A stretch of DNA of 64,000 nt from positions 32,462 through 96,461 of IMG/VR virus record IMGVR_UViG_3300030103_003629, one strand, 5' to 3'. The stretch is from a virus. The notes beneath the pieces are model-generated. The model was not told the origin of the DNA. It searched no databases and was given only the letters and a program-made list of their open reading frames with translations. Positions 44,494-50,537 of the stretch are shown one piece after another; positions within the stretch are counted from its first letter, which is position 1; each line of letters opens with the position of its first letter. The translations under genes were made by a program, and so were the position numbers.

Positions 44494-45192
44494 TTATCTT
44501 AATACCTGTGCTATACTAAGATTAATTGTGGGATTTCCTCCAGGACCTATTGTACTTACTGGCTTTGCTATCAAGCAGTATTGAACTGCCTCTCCTCCTT
44601 CAATTTCACAAAGTACTTTAGCACCTGTAAACAGATATTCTTCAAGCCCAGGGATTCCTACAGGAACTCCATTAGGTTGACATTCTCCTACTCCTGTAAG
44701 AAACGCTATATCTTGCGTCCCACAGGGTGTGCCTTCTGCCTGAGCATAAAATCCTGAAAAGCTTTCTATTACAAATGGAGAACCTATAGTAATACTACCT
44801 AGTCCTTCTGGATTAATTTCTACGTTTAATATATTACAATTTTCTGGATCAAAACCAGCTGTTAGTTCCCATGCTTCCCAAGTGTTAAGTTCACAGTCTT
44901 CTTTCTCTCCTGGTACAGTAACAGGTATTACAGATGGTATAACTCTTATTTTATCATTTGAATTTATTAGTTGTTGCCATTCTCTTTCAAGATAAGCTTT
45001 AATATAACCAGCACTGTTTTCTAAAGATCCTGTAAGGACTAATCCTGCTGAATTATCAATACTGTTACTTATAAAAAATAACTGATTATCATCCTTTACC
45101 CAAAGATATTTAACATTACTCATGTTTACAAGTTGAAACATGGGAGGTCTAGATGCTTCAGGTCTTGCCTGAAATTGAAAATACTTTTCCAT
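44494..45192 (-). CDS. Fibre-operon protein, function unknown (232 residues)
   Basis: Begins MEKYFQFQARPEASRPPMFQLVNMSNVKYLWVKDDNQLFF; N-terminal segment has aromatic beta-strand character, then IKAYLEREWQQLINSNDKIRVIPSV and a Cys-containing C-terminal half. It follows the 199-residue putative fibre gene. No recognised domain. A head/tail decoration or fibre adaptor is possible. Confidence 0.5.
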   Translation of the reverse strand: MEKYFQFQARPEASRPPMFQLVNMSNVKYLWVKDDNQLFFISNSIDNSAGLVLTGSLENSAGYIKAYLEREWQQLINSNDKIRVIPSVIPVTVPGEKEDCELNTWEAWELTAGFDPENCNILNVEINPEGLGSITIGSPFVIESFSGFYAQAEGTPCGTQDIAFLTGVGECQPNGVPVGIPGLEEYLFTGAKVLCEIEGGEAVQYCLIAKPVSTIGPGGNPTINLSIAQVLR

Positions 45193-45223
45193 TTTTTTTA
45201 AATTTATAATGTTTTTAATTAGA

Positions 45224-45823
45224 TTATGAGAATGGAGTTGCTGCAGTACCAGAATGACCTAATTCTGCACGTACTCTCCACTCAGTATCAGAGATACCTA
45301 TAAACTCAATTTTATCACCAATTAGTCCGCCTGTTGTAGTACCGTTTAATGTAATCGCAGTACTTCCTGCAGCAGCAAAATAAGATATAGCATCTCCTCC
45401 AGCTATGTGACTGTTAACTAGGGCATAACCACTCATTGTGGTTCCTGCACTAGTTCCTATAACATGAGTACCAGCAGTTACCTTTTCTGTTATTAAAACA
45501 GTTATTCTTGCGCCTTCTGATGGAGCGGGTAATCCTAGAATTAAACCTACAGTTCCTGCAATAAGATATTCATTTCCAGCTGCCGCAACTGGTGGTGGTA
45601 GTAAGGGGTTAATTGGTGTTAAATCTGGTAATGTAACAAGACCAGTAAACTTAGGATCATTAATATCTGCTTTTAAAGCAATAGCTGTTGCATTAGTTCC
45701 TACTTCTGCTTCTACTTGTGCTTTTAAATCGTTGTTCCAATCTCCTACTTTTAAAGGAGTCATATCTTCTCCCTTCAAAAGGTTTGCATTTGGGGAAGAA
45801 GGAATTATTTTCTTAAGTGCCAT
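45224..45823 (-). CDS. Fibre/tail-tip-like protein (199 residues)
   Basis: Begins MALKKIIPSSPNANLLKGEDMTPLKVGDWNNDLKAQVEAEV. A short coiled-coil (residues 25-55) and a Gly/Ala/Thr-rich C-terminus with GGDAISYFAAAGSTAITLNGTTTGGLIGDKIEFIGI, which has the pattern of the C-terminal beta domains found on many phage tail proteins (D-x-I-x-F-x-G-I). A late promoter motif lies 40 bases upstream. Probably a tail fibre or tip component. Confidence 0.55.
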   Translation of the reverse strand: MALKKIIPSSPNANLLKGEDMTPLKVGDWNNDLKAQVEAEVGTNATAIALKADINDPKFTGLVTLPDLTPINPLLPPPVAAAGNEYLIAGTVGLILGLPAPSEGARITVLITEKVTAGTHVIGTSAGTTMSGYALVNSHIAGGDAISYFAAAGSTAITLNGTTTGGLIGDKIEFIGISDTEWRVRAELGHSGTAATPFS

Positions 45824-45863
45824 TTTTTTTAAATTTATAAATTCTCAATTAGTATACTAATAT

Positions 45864-45874
45864 TAATATACAAA
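45864..45874 (-). promoter_or_regulatory. Candidate late promoter motif (site F)
   Basis: Exact TTTGTATATTA on the minus strand, 40 bases before the 199-residue fibre-like gene, in a 60-base intergenic gap. Confidence 0.55.
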
Positions 45875-45882
45875 AAATATTT

Positions 45883-46260
45883 TTAATTTCTAAGTAATCT
45901 GTTCATAAATGCAGAGAAGCCTAAACCATATACAGCTCTACACACTATAGTTATTATAATAGCATCTGCAAGATTTCCATAGTTTTCTCCTAATGTAAAG
46001 AACAATCCAACAAATAAAAAGATATTTCTAAAGAACTTCATTAGATGCCATGCATCTGTTACAAATACAAATATTGTAGTAGAACCTGGAAACTTAGCTC
46101 CGTATCTAGGATCATTAAGCTTGTACTTATTTCTCCAAGATATTTCCGGATTCCAAAAAGCGTGATTGAATGAACTGAATCTAGATCTATAAAAATGAAA
46201 TTGTAATGTATCCATATGAGCTTCTGCTACGCCAGCCAGGAAAAACATTAACAATTCCAT
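45883..46260 (-). CDS. Membrane protein (125 residues)
   Basis: Begins MELLMFFLAGVAEAHMDTLQFHFYRSRF. One short hydrophobic N-terminus, then a polar region with FNHAFWNPEISWRNKYKLNDPRYGAKF, and two or three membrane segments (FFRNIFLFVGLFFTL and AIIITIVCRAVYGLGF). Proteins of this pattern are common in Bacteroidota phages but I know of no function. It is encoded just after the 74-residue membrane gene and could act on the host envelope during infection. Confidence 0.55.
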   Translation of the reverse strand: MELLMFFLAGVAEAHMDTLQFHFYRSRFSSFNHAFWNPEISWRNKYKLNDPRYGAKFPGSTTIFVFVTDAWHLMKFFRNIFLFVGLFFTLGENYGNLADAIIITIVCRAVYGLGFSAFMNRLLRN

Positions 46261-46261
46261 T

Positions 46262-46486
46262 CTAATCTTTTTTTCTTTTATAATAATCTAGTTCATGAGC
46301 TATAGTTCCTCCTAATGCTCCAATACATGCTATACCTACACCGATCTTTAAATACCAACTATCTAAATATTGATCAGTAACTAAACAATATATATAAAAC
46401 CCTAGACAAACAGATGCTAGGGTTATAGTTGCTAATGATGTCAGCACATCTAACTTACGTCTCCACTTTGGGTTAAGTAATCCCAT
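46262..46486 (-). CDS. Small two-span membrane protein (74 residues)
   Basis: Two hydrophobic segments (VLTSLATITLASVCLGFYIYCLV and IGVGIACIGALGGTIAHEL) with a basic N-terminus (NPKWRRKLD) and charged C-terminus (YYKRKKD). It overlaps the previous gene stop by 1 base. Function unknown; co-transcription with the 125-residue membrane protein suggests they work together. Confidence 0.55.
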   Translation of the reverse strand: MGLLNPKWRRKLDVLTSLATITLASVCLGFYIYCLVTDQYLDSWYLKIGVGIACIGALGGTIAHELDYYKRKKD

Positions 46487-47043
46487 TATCTTAAAGATTT
46501 ACCTTGGATTACTTTAGGAGGACACATTCCACCCATTCCCATTTTTGTAGCACCGCCTCTTTTCTTTTTACGTCTATCATACGCATCTTTCATTATGCCA
46601 AACATAACATTTTTCTTTGCGTTTGATGCTTGAATCTTATTAAGATCTTGACCTGTCATCCCACCTTTTTGACCAGTAGTTGGACCTGGTATTGGACGAG
46701 ATCTTCTTTCCTGCACACCTCTAAGAGATGGACGTGGAGCGTTAATGCTATCCATGCTTTGTTGCATATCTCTTAAATTTTGTTGGTACGTTCTAGGATC
46801 TATTTCAGGATACATTGTATCTAGTGCATTTCTTTTTTTAAGCTGGCGGGGGTTATTGAATATATAATCTGCTTCTCTAGCTTCAGGGTCATTTTCACGT
46901 TCTGTCGCCTTCATATCACCAAAACTTCTAAATGGAACAATATTAGTATTATTAATAGCATCATAAAACATAGCATCTTCCTTGGTCTGAGGACCTATTA
47001 AACCACGTTGCGCTTTCTTTAATCTTTTTTTTCTTTTTGCCAT
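46486..47043 (-). CDS. Basic Gln-Gly-motif protein, paralogue of its upstream neighbour
   Basis: 185 residues. It starts MAKRKKRLKKAQRGLIGPQT and later has INNTNIVPFRSFGDMKATE; the C-terminus ends VIQGKSLR. The neighbour at 47054-47632 has KKLKKYQTAGPKTEF, SNVNFVPFRSESDKFATE and VINGKSLR at the matching places. The middle is Arg/Pro/Asn-rich and probably disordered. The KAQ/KYQ plus Gly motif resembles those in the giant cargo-like proteins, so this may be a small virion-internal protein. No domain recognised. Confidence 0.55.
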   Translation of the reverse strand: MAKRKKRLKKAQRGLIGPQTKEDAMFYDAINNTNIVPFRSFGDMKATERENDPEAREADYIFNNPRQLKKRNALDTMYPEIDPRTYQQNLRDMQQSMDSINAPRPSLRGVQERRSRPIPGPTTGQKGGMTGQDLNKIQASNAKKNVMFGIMKDAYDRRKKKRGGATKMGMGGMCPPKVIQGKSLR

Positions 47044-47053
47044 AATAATTGTT

Positions 47054-47632
47054 TTATCTTTTATAACTTCTAGTACTTCTTAAACTTTTACCATTAATTA
47101 CTGAACCACCTGTCTTTCTGTTACCAGGAATAGTAACCTCGTCAAGAGGAATTGGATTTGTTTCTGTTCCAAAAGCCGGAATATTCATTTCTTTCCACCT
47201 TTTATTAAGATCAGCATCAAACGACTCATTAACTCTTTGGTCCATTTGTTCCAATGCCAATTGCTTTTGTCTTGCAGCTTCTTTTCTTGCAGCTGCTAGC
47301 ATTTCTGCATTCCTATTATCTACTTTATTTTGCATCATGCTGTCTATGATTTGTCTATCAACTGAACCAAGTTGATCCAGTTCTGTAGCAAATTTATCTG
47401 ACTCACTTCTAAATGGAACAAAGTTAACATTACTAACTGCATCCATAAACTCAGTTTTAGGACCAGCGGTTTGATACTTTTTTAACTTCTTTTTCTTGGC
47501 ACCACCTTTTTTATAAACTGATTTAGCCGTGGGTTTAGCAGCTTTACTTGAACCGCCTCCCATCATTTTCTTCATTTTCTTTTTTTTGGGTCTACCTACT
47601 TTAGATCCATATGTTCCTTTACCTCTTGGCAT
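47054..47632 (-). CDS. Basic Gln-Gly-motif protein (paralogue pair)
   Basis: 192 residues; N-terminal 55 residues are extremely Lys-rich (KVGRPKKKKMKKMMGGGSSK), followed by KKLKKYQTAGPKTE and NVNFVPFRSESDKFATE. Ends VINGKSLRSTRSYKR. It is paralogous to the next gene (see that entry) but has an extra Lys-rich arm and an Ala/Gln/Arg helix. It is the first gene of the minus strand after the divergent region, behind late motif G. It may be a DNA-binding virion component. Confidence 0.55.
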   Translation of the reverse strand: MPRGKGTYGSKVGRPKKKKMKKMMGGGSSKAAKPTAKSVYKKGGAKKKKLKKYQTAGPKTEFMDAVSNVNFVPFRSESDKFATELDQLGSVDRQIIDSMMQNKVDNRNAEMLAAARKEAARQKQLALEQMDQRVNESFDADLNKRWKEMNIPAFGTETNPIPLDEVTIPGNRKTGGSVINGKSLRSTRSYKR

Positions 47633-47671
47633 AATTTCTTATTTTTAGTTATTAAAATACGTATATACAAC

Positions 47672-47682
47672 TAATATACAAA
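47672..47682 (-). promoter_or_regulatory. Candidate late promoter motif (site G)
   Basis: Exact TTTGTATATTA on the minus strand, 39 bases before the first minus-strand gene of the divergent region. Confidence 0.55.
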
Positions 47683-47715
47683 AAAATTTTAATATTGCCC
47701 CATACACTACCATAG

Positions 47716-47744
47716 AAAAAGGGCCACTAACTAGAGCAGCCCTT
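47716..47744 (-). terminator. Hairpin with U-tract upstream of the leftward genes
   Basis: On the minus strand AAGGGC pairs with GCCCTT across a 14-base loop, followed by TTTTT. It lies upstream of late motif G, so it would stop antisense or stray leftward transcripts from the accessory region rather than end a known gene. Confidence 0.55.
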
Positions 47745-48002
47745 CAGGAAGAATATGAAAATATATTTGAACATCACAAATATAATAACTTTTTTTAGAT
47801 ACAACGGTATATGGAAAAATAATGTGTAATAAGTTGTAGTGGGTATTATGTAGCAGCACCCCCCTGCCACCACCCCTCTGGCCTACCCCCCTTGCTTGGC
47901 ATGGCCAACACACAAAACCTGGCTACACAAAACAAAAAAAATTTCTGCAGGGAAGGTTTGCCTTCTCTCTCCCACACACAGGCCCTCACACCTCCAACCC
48001 TC
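47745..48002. other. C-rich intergenic region at the divergent strand switch
   Basis: There is no convincing gene. The plus strand has C-rich blocks around 47852-47892 (runs such as ACCCCCCTGCCACC and TACCCCCCTT) and 47970-48002 (polypyrimidine stretches), strongly different from the AT-rich genome. Small inverted repeats include GAAGG-TTTG-CCTTC near 47953-47966. A short frame on the plus strand (47896-48042) is rejected as an N-terminal extension of the next gene. Candidate role: origin or regulatory region at the switch between leftward late and rightward early genes. Confidence 0.4.
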
Positions 48003-48020
48003 AGACCTCTCTGAATTGAT
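48003..48020 (+). promoter_or_regulatory. Early promoter-like repeat P1
   Basis: AGACCTCTCTGAATTGAT, the prototype of a motif found six times between 48.0 and 49.6 kb. The first gene of the rightward cluster starts 22 bases downstream. Confidence 0.6.
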
Positions 48021-48042
48021 TGTAAATATAAAACTTATAATT

Positions 48043-48180
48043 ATGATTTCAATTTATTTAATTAAGAGATATAATCTCACATTACCTTCTGACAAGGTCA
48101 AAGCAATTATTGCCGGTATATGTTTATCTGCACCAATAGTAATACCTACATTTCTAGTACTAATCGGAGTAATACTATAA
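48043..48180 (+). CDS. Small membrane protein (45 residues)
   Basis: ATG at 48043 is preferred because it lies in the usual AT-rich leader just after repeat P1; a frame extending to 47896 would cross the promoter. MISIYLIKRYNLTLPSDKV is followed by one membrane segment (AIIAGICLSAPIVIPTFLVLIGVIL). Likely an early phage protein acting on the host membrane; no family. Confidence 0.55.
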   Translation: MISIYLIKRYNLTLPSDKVKAIIAGICLSAPIVIPTFLVLIGVIL

Positions 48181-48183
48181 GCC

Positions 48184-48402
48184 ATGAAAAGAAAAACACA
48201 ATTAATAGTAATGTATCATACGTATATGGTACTTGCTATATTAACCGGAATAGTAAGCTTATTTGGTATAATTGACTTAATTCATTTAGGTCCCAAGTAT
48301 GGTATAATGGCAGGAACATTTGCATGCATAACCTTTGTAACCGTTTCAGTAGGATTATTCAGAGGTGCAATGGCATGCAGAGATAAAATTGTAACCTCAT
48401 GA
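48184..48402 (+). CDS. Two-span membrane protein (72 residues)
   Basis: Two membrane segments (TYMVLAILTGIVSLFGIIDLI and YGIMAGTFACITFVTVSVGLF) with a basic N-terminus and C-terminus. It starts 3 bases after the previous gene. Together with the neighbours it forms a three-gene membrane cassette behind P1. Function unknown; early membrane proteins of this kind are often superinfection-exclusion or holin-like factors, which is only a guess. Confidence 0.55.
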   Translation: MKRKTQLIVMYHTYMVLAILTGIVSLFGIIDLIHLGPKYGIMAGTFACITFVTVSVGLFRGAMACRDKIVTS

Positions 48403-48479
48403 ATGATATAGCTACTATTATTCTGGTATCAATTCTGCTATACTCACAGTATAAACTAAATAATAAGTACGGAGACTAG
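48399..48479 (+). CDS. 26-residue membrane microprotein
   Basis: The ATG overlaps the previous stop (ATGA), giving MNDIATIILVSILLYSQYKL and a polar end; one membrane segment. The terminator stem (48469-48487) overlaps its last codons. The coupled start and hydrophobic character support a real product. Confidence 0.4.
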   Translation: MNDIATIILVSILLYSQYKLNNKYGD

Positions 48480-48496
48480 ATCTCTGTATTTTTTTT
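48469..48496 (+). terminator. Terminator of the P1 cassette
   Basis: ACGGAGA pairs with TCTCTGT (one G-U, 5-base loop), followed by A and eight T. The T-run abuts repeat P2. Confidence 0.7.
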
Positions 48497-48514
48497 AGAC
48501 CTCTCTGAATTAAT
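48497..48514 (+). promoter_or_regulatory. Early promoter-like repeat P2
   Basis: AGACCTCTCTGAATTAAT, 16 or more bases identical to P1 at the same places, directly after a terminator and 24 bases before an ATG. Confidence 0.6.
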
Positions 48515-48538
48515 AGGGAACTTTAAATTTATAAAATT

Positions 48539-48748
48539 ATGATATCCGCATTTATTATTGACATGATTAGAGAATATGAAAATGAATTAGATCTTCCGCA
48601 AGAAGAAAGGTACACAGATACTGATTTCTTCCATATGGAGATGCAACAAGCTGATGCTATATTACACCAGCTTAAAGCAAAGATTGCAGAAGAACAGCAC
48701 TATGCTGACCAAATGCTAATGATTCAAAGCATAATTTCTAAGTTCTAA
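48539..48748 (+). CDS. Small acidic helical protein (69 residues)
   Basis: MISAFIIDMIREYENELDLPQEERY, then a helical, Glu/Gln/Met-rich body with no membrane segment. It stands alone between P2 and a terminator, which suggests it is expressed as its own early transcript, as expected for host-takeover proteins. No family. Confidence 0.6.
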   Translation: MISAFIIDMIREYENELDLPQEERYTDTDFFHMEMQQADAILHQLKAKIAEEQHYADQMLMIQSIISKF

Positions 48749-48755
48749 TAAAGAG

Positions 48756-48779
48756 TCCTCTGTATAGAGGATTTTTTTT
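48756..48779 (+). terminator. Terminator of the P2 cassette
   Basis: TCCTCT-GTAT-AGAGGA (6 bp) followed by eight T, abutting repeat P3. Confidence 0.8.
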
Positions 48780-48782
48780 AGT

Positions 48783-48800
48783 AGACCTCTCTTAATTTAT
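48783..48800 (+). promoter_or_regulatory. Early promoter-like repeat P3
   Basis: AGACCTCTCTTAATTTAT, 15 of 18 bases as in P1; no gene follows before P4, only a structured RNA. Confidence 0.55.
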
Positions 48801-48804
48801 ATTG

Positions 48805-48896
48805 AGTAGTCCTAAGTCAATAAGTGGTGTGCATAATTAATATATCCCACATCTAAAGTTAATTGCATGTAGTAATGATTAGGTCTACTTTTTTTT
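48805..48896 (+). ncRNA. Candidate small RNA 1 (P3 transcript)
   Basis: AGTAGTCCTAA (48805-48815) pairs with TTAGGTCTACT (48879-48889) with a single mismatch, and the second strand is immediately followed by eight T. Inside, TAATTAA and TTAATTGC can form a second helix near 48832-48866. There is no ORF of any length with a good start. A transcript of about 95 bases would begin near P3 and end at the T-run. Confidence 0.55.
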
Positions 48897-48899
48897 GGA

Positions 48900-48917
48900 A
48901 GACCTCTCTTAATTGAT
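48900..48917 (+). promoter_or_regulatory. Early promoter-like repeat P4
   Basis: AGACCTCTCTTAATTGAT, 17 of 18 bases as in P1, 3 bases after the T-run of small RNA 1. Confidence 0.55.
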
Positions 48918-48920
48918 ATG

Positions 48921-48961
48921 AGTCAATCTACAGGTGATAGCGTAGGTTTACTATTTTTTTT
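48921..48961 (+). ncRNA. Mini-transcript or attenuator behind P4
   Basis: AGTCAATCTAC pairs with GTAGGTTTACT (one mismatch, one G-U), followed by A and eight T. It begins immediately downstream of P4, so transcripts from P4 could end after about 40 bases. The helix has the same form as in small RNA 1. Confidence 0.5.
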
Positions 48962-48990
48962 CAACCAACTTGGGGAGCATATATGCCCGT

Positions 48991-49006
48991 TTGCGCAAAG
49001 GCGCAA
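48991..49006 (+). repeat. Perfect GC-rich hairpin
   Basis: TTGCGC-AAAG-GCGCAA, a 6-bp perfect stem without a following T-run, just upstream of repeat P5. It is preceded by a palindrome GCATATATGC (48977-48986). Not a terminator; possibly an RNA or protein-binding site. Confidence 0.5.
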
Positions 49007-49040
49007 GAGACTAAAAATTTTATTCTAAAATTTGGCTTTT

Positions 49041-49058
49041 AGACATCTCTTAATTGAT
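49041..49058 (+). promoter_or_regulatory. Early promoter-like repeat P5
   Basis: AGACATCTCTTAATTGAT, preceded by TATTCTAAAATTTGGCTTTT; that upstream block is shared with P6 and not with P1-P4. The ATG of the next gene is 30 bases downstream. Confidence 0.6.
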
Positions 49059-49088
49059 AGGAATTATTAATCATTTAAATTTACAATT

Positions 49089-49457
49089 ATGGCAAAGCCT
49101 AAATTTGAAAGCGTTACTTTAAGTAACGGCACACCCGCTAAAGTAGCGCAGGTATCAGCAGAGTTAATCTCAATTAATGAGAATGACGTTTATGAAAACA
49201 AGAATGGTACTCAGTACCGCCTTTGTACAATCAAGTTTGATAACGGTAATAAAGTTATGACTCCTGGTGCAATGATGTATGAGAGTAACTACCAAAAAGG
49301 CGTTACTGTCGGTAGCCATTATCTTGCAGAAATCACATTAACTGCTGATAATGACCCGCTATTTATTTGCTCTGCATTGTCTCAAAGACAGTCAGTATCT
49401 AACAGTGACTTTGATGTAGAAGTTACTGCAGCTGATTTCTCTGAAGCAGGCAAATAA
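49089..49457 (+). CDS. Early protein with OB-fold-like pattern (122 residues)
   Basis: MAKPKFESVTLSNGTPAKVAQVSAELISINENDVYENKNGTQYRLCTIKFDNG, then VTPGAMMYESNYQ and a GSHYLAEITL strand; the alternating beta pattern and length suit an OB-fold. The acidic end DFDVEVTAADFSEAGK is like the tails of ssDNA-binding proteins, but no aromatic DNA-binding pattern is certain. It is the only gene between P5 and its terminator, and its codons are more GC-rich, suggesting strong early expression. A nucleic-acid-binding role is inferred. Confidence 0.6.
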   Translation: MAKPKFESVTLSNGTPAKVAQVSAELISINENDVYENKNGTQYRLCTIKFDNGNKVMTPGAMMYESNYQKGVTVGSHYLAEITLTADNDPLFICSALSQRQSVSNSDFDVEVTAADFSEAGK

Positions 49458-49469
49458 ACCTACACACAA

Positions 49470-49497
49470 AAGACAGACTAATACTCTGTCTTTTTTT
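49470..49497 (+). terminator. Terminator of the P5 cassette
   Basis: AAGACAG pairs with CTGTCTT (7 bp), followed by T6, 13 bases after the stop codon. Confidence 0.85.
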
Positions 49498-49538
49498 CTG
49501 CCTTAGAAAAATTCTTTATTCTAAAGAATTTGGCTTGA

Positions 49539-49556
49539 AGACATCTCTGAATTGAT
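49539..49556 (+). promoter_or_regulatory. Early promoter-like repeat P6
   Basis: AGACATCTCTGAATTGAT with the P5-like block TATTCTAAAGAATTTGGCTTG upstream (a one-base pause apart). No gene follows for 160 bases; instead the structured RNA region begins. Confidence 0.6.
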
Positions 49557-49569
49557 TGTGTGTAGGTAG

Positions 49570-49660
49570 TGTTAACGGTTTTATAATAAAACACGCAAGA
49601 GCTTAAAAGAACATGTAATATTTTACAAAGTTCTATAAACATTTGTGTGTTGTTAACACA
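49570..49660 (+). ncRNA. Structured leader after P6
   Basis: GTGTTAAC (49570-49577) pairs perfectly with GTTAACAC (49653-49660), enclosing about 75 bases without an ORF. It lies just downstream of P6 and upstream of a 32-residue membrane ORF. Could be a small RNA or a leader element. Confidence 0.4.
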
Positions 49661-49714
49661 GTAGGAGTCAAACAACCCTTCTTTCTTAGGCTTAAAGCTT
49701 AAAAAAGAATTGTT

Positions 49715-49813
49715 ATGGCTCATTATATATTATATATAGCTATTCTTTGGTTGACAATAGCTATTTGCCTACACACATTAGTCTATCTATCACTATATAC
49801 ATTACTTATATAA
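49715..49813 (+). CDS. 32-residue membrane microprotein
   Basis: MAHYILYIAILWLTIAICLH continues into a nearly all-hydrophobic single span. ATG in an AT-rich context (TTGTTATGG); TAA stop. Supported only by the start context and composition. Confidence 0.4.
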   Translation: MAHYILYIAILWLTIAICLHTLVYLSLYTLLI

Positions 49814-49860
49814 TCTCTTATAGTATGTTATAGAGTTTCATAGACTTATTCACCGGAATT

Positions 49861-49960
49861 ATACAACTACAAGGAGGAGCCAGCTTGACTGGAAAATCTG
49901 CTTTAAAACGCCTATCTAGATGAGGTAGCATCCTTGGTTTATATCTTAATGTAGTTGTAT
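49861..49960 (+). ncRNA. Structured RNA element 1
   Basis: ATACAACTAC (49861-49870) pairs perfectly over 10 bp with GTAGTTGTAT (49951-49960). Nested helices: AAGGA (49871-49875) with TCCTT (49931-49935), and CCAG-CTTGA-CTGG (49880-49892). A closed fold of 100 bases with no ORF. Confidence 0.5.
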
Positions 49961-50029
49961 ATTTAATAAGGTTAATCCATTAAGGGATTATTAAATGATA
50001 TCCGTATGTGAAGATGCCTTATTATTTAT

Positions 50030-50105
50030 TCAGTGTGTCAATAGATTGCACTCTATTATATTATTATTGTATTGTGGTTTTGCTACTTTCCCACACTGAT
50101 TGACA
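50030..50105 (+). ncRNA. Structured RNA element 2 with alternative helices
   Basis: TCAGTGTG (50030-50037) can pair with CACACTGA (50092-50099), or TGTCAAT (50036-50042) with ATTGACA (50099-50105). The two helices share bases and exclude each other, as in a switch. Confidence 0.45.
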
Positions 50106-50141
50106 AGGTTACTAGTACCTTTATAAGCAATCAGGAATAAA

Positions 50142-50167
50142 AGTAGTTTTATATATTTATAACTACT
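50142..50167 (+). repeat. Hairpin
   Basis: AGTAGTT pairs perfectly with AACTACT across a 12-base AT loop; no T-run. A second 7-bp hairpin, CTTTACA (50193-50199) with TGTAAAG (50220-50226), follows. Confidence 0.45.
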
Positions 50168-50268
50168 GTTTCGGTGTAGAGATGTATAGATTCTTTACAC
50201 ATGTAGGAGGGTCGGTGCCTGTAAAGTGCTGCAGCATAGGACAGGTGGGACGGTAGTTATATTATTAT

Positions 50269-50349
50269 TGGAGTGAGGGAGGACAGTTATACTTCGGTCA
50301 CTGACTGGATACACAAACCCTGCAGGTCTTAGCCGTGTACCTCACTCTA
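50269..50349 (+). ncRNA. Structured RNA element 3
   Basis: TGGAGTGAGG (50269-50278) pairs with CCTCACTCTA (50340-50349): 10 bp with one G-U. Inside are TACAC (50310-50314) with GTGTA (50335-50339) and a CCTGCAGG palindrome (50319-50326). It ends 27 bases before the next ATG. Confidence 0.5.
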
Positions 50350-50376
50350 TTAATTTAACAAATTAAATTAACACTT

Positions 50377-50532
50377 ATGAAACAAATTACGCATTACTTA
50401 TTTGCTGTACTCTTATTGGGTACATTTACTTCAGTATTTTCTTCCGGAGATTCATTCTCGCTTGGAAAGTCCTTAGTTATTTATGGATTTTGGGCGCTTA
50501 TGTTATCTCCTATGACAATTAAAAACGTTTAA
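50377..50532 (+). CDS. Small exported or membrane protein (51 residues)
   Basis: MKQITHYLFAVLLLGTFTSV, then SSGDSFSLGKSLVIYGFWALMLSPMTIKNV. The N-terminus has signal-peptide form (basic start, hydrophobic core, Ser-rich exit), and a second hydrophobic segment follows; either secreted with one anchor or a two-span membrane protein. AT-rich leader ACACTTATG. It lies between the structured RNA elements and a basic microprotein 5 bases downstream. No family. Confidence 0.5.
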   Translation: MKQITHYLFAVLLLGTFTSVFSSGDSFSLGKSLVIYGFWALMLSPMTIKNV

Positions 50533-50537
50533 CTATT

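Noticed and set aside
47896-48042. Extended N-terminus of the 45-residue membrane protein
   Set aside because: It would read through the C-rich region and the P1 repeat; composition is not coding-like.
48003-49556. CRISPR array
   Set aside because: The six repeats have irregular spacing (117-498 bases) and enclose genes and terminators, not spacers of constant length.
49478-49723. Minus-strand ORF of 81 codons
   Set aside because: It covers the P6 repeat and a terminator; no start context.
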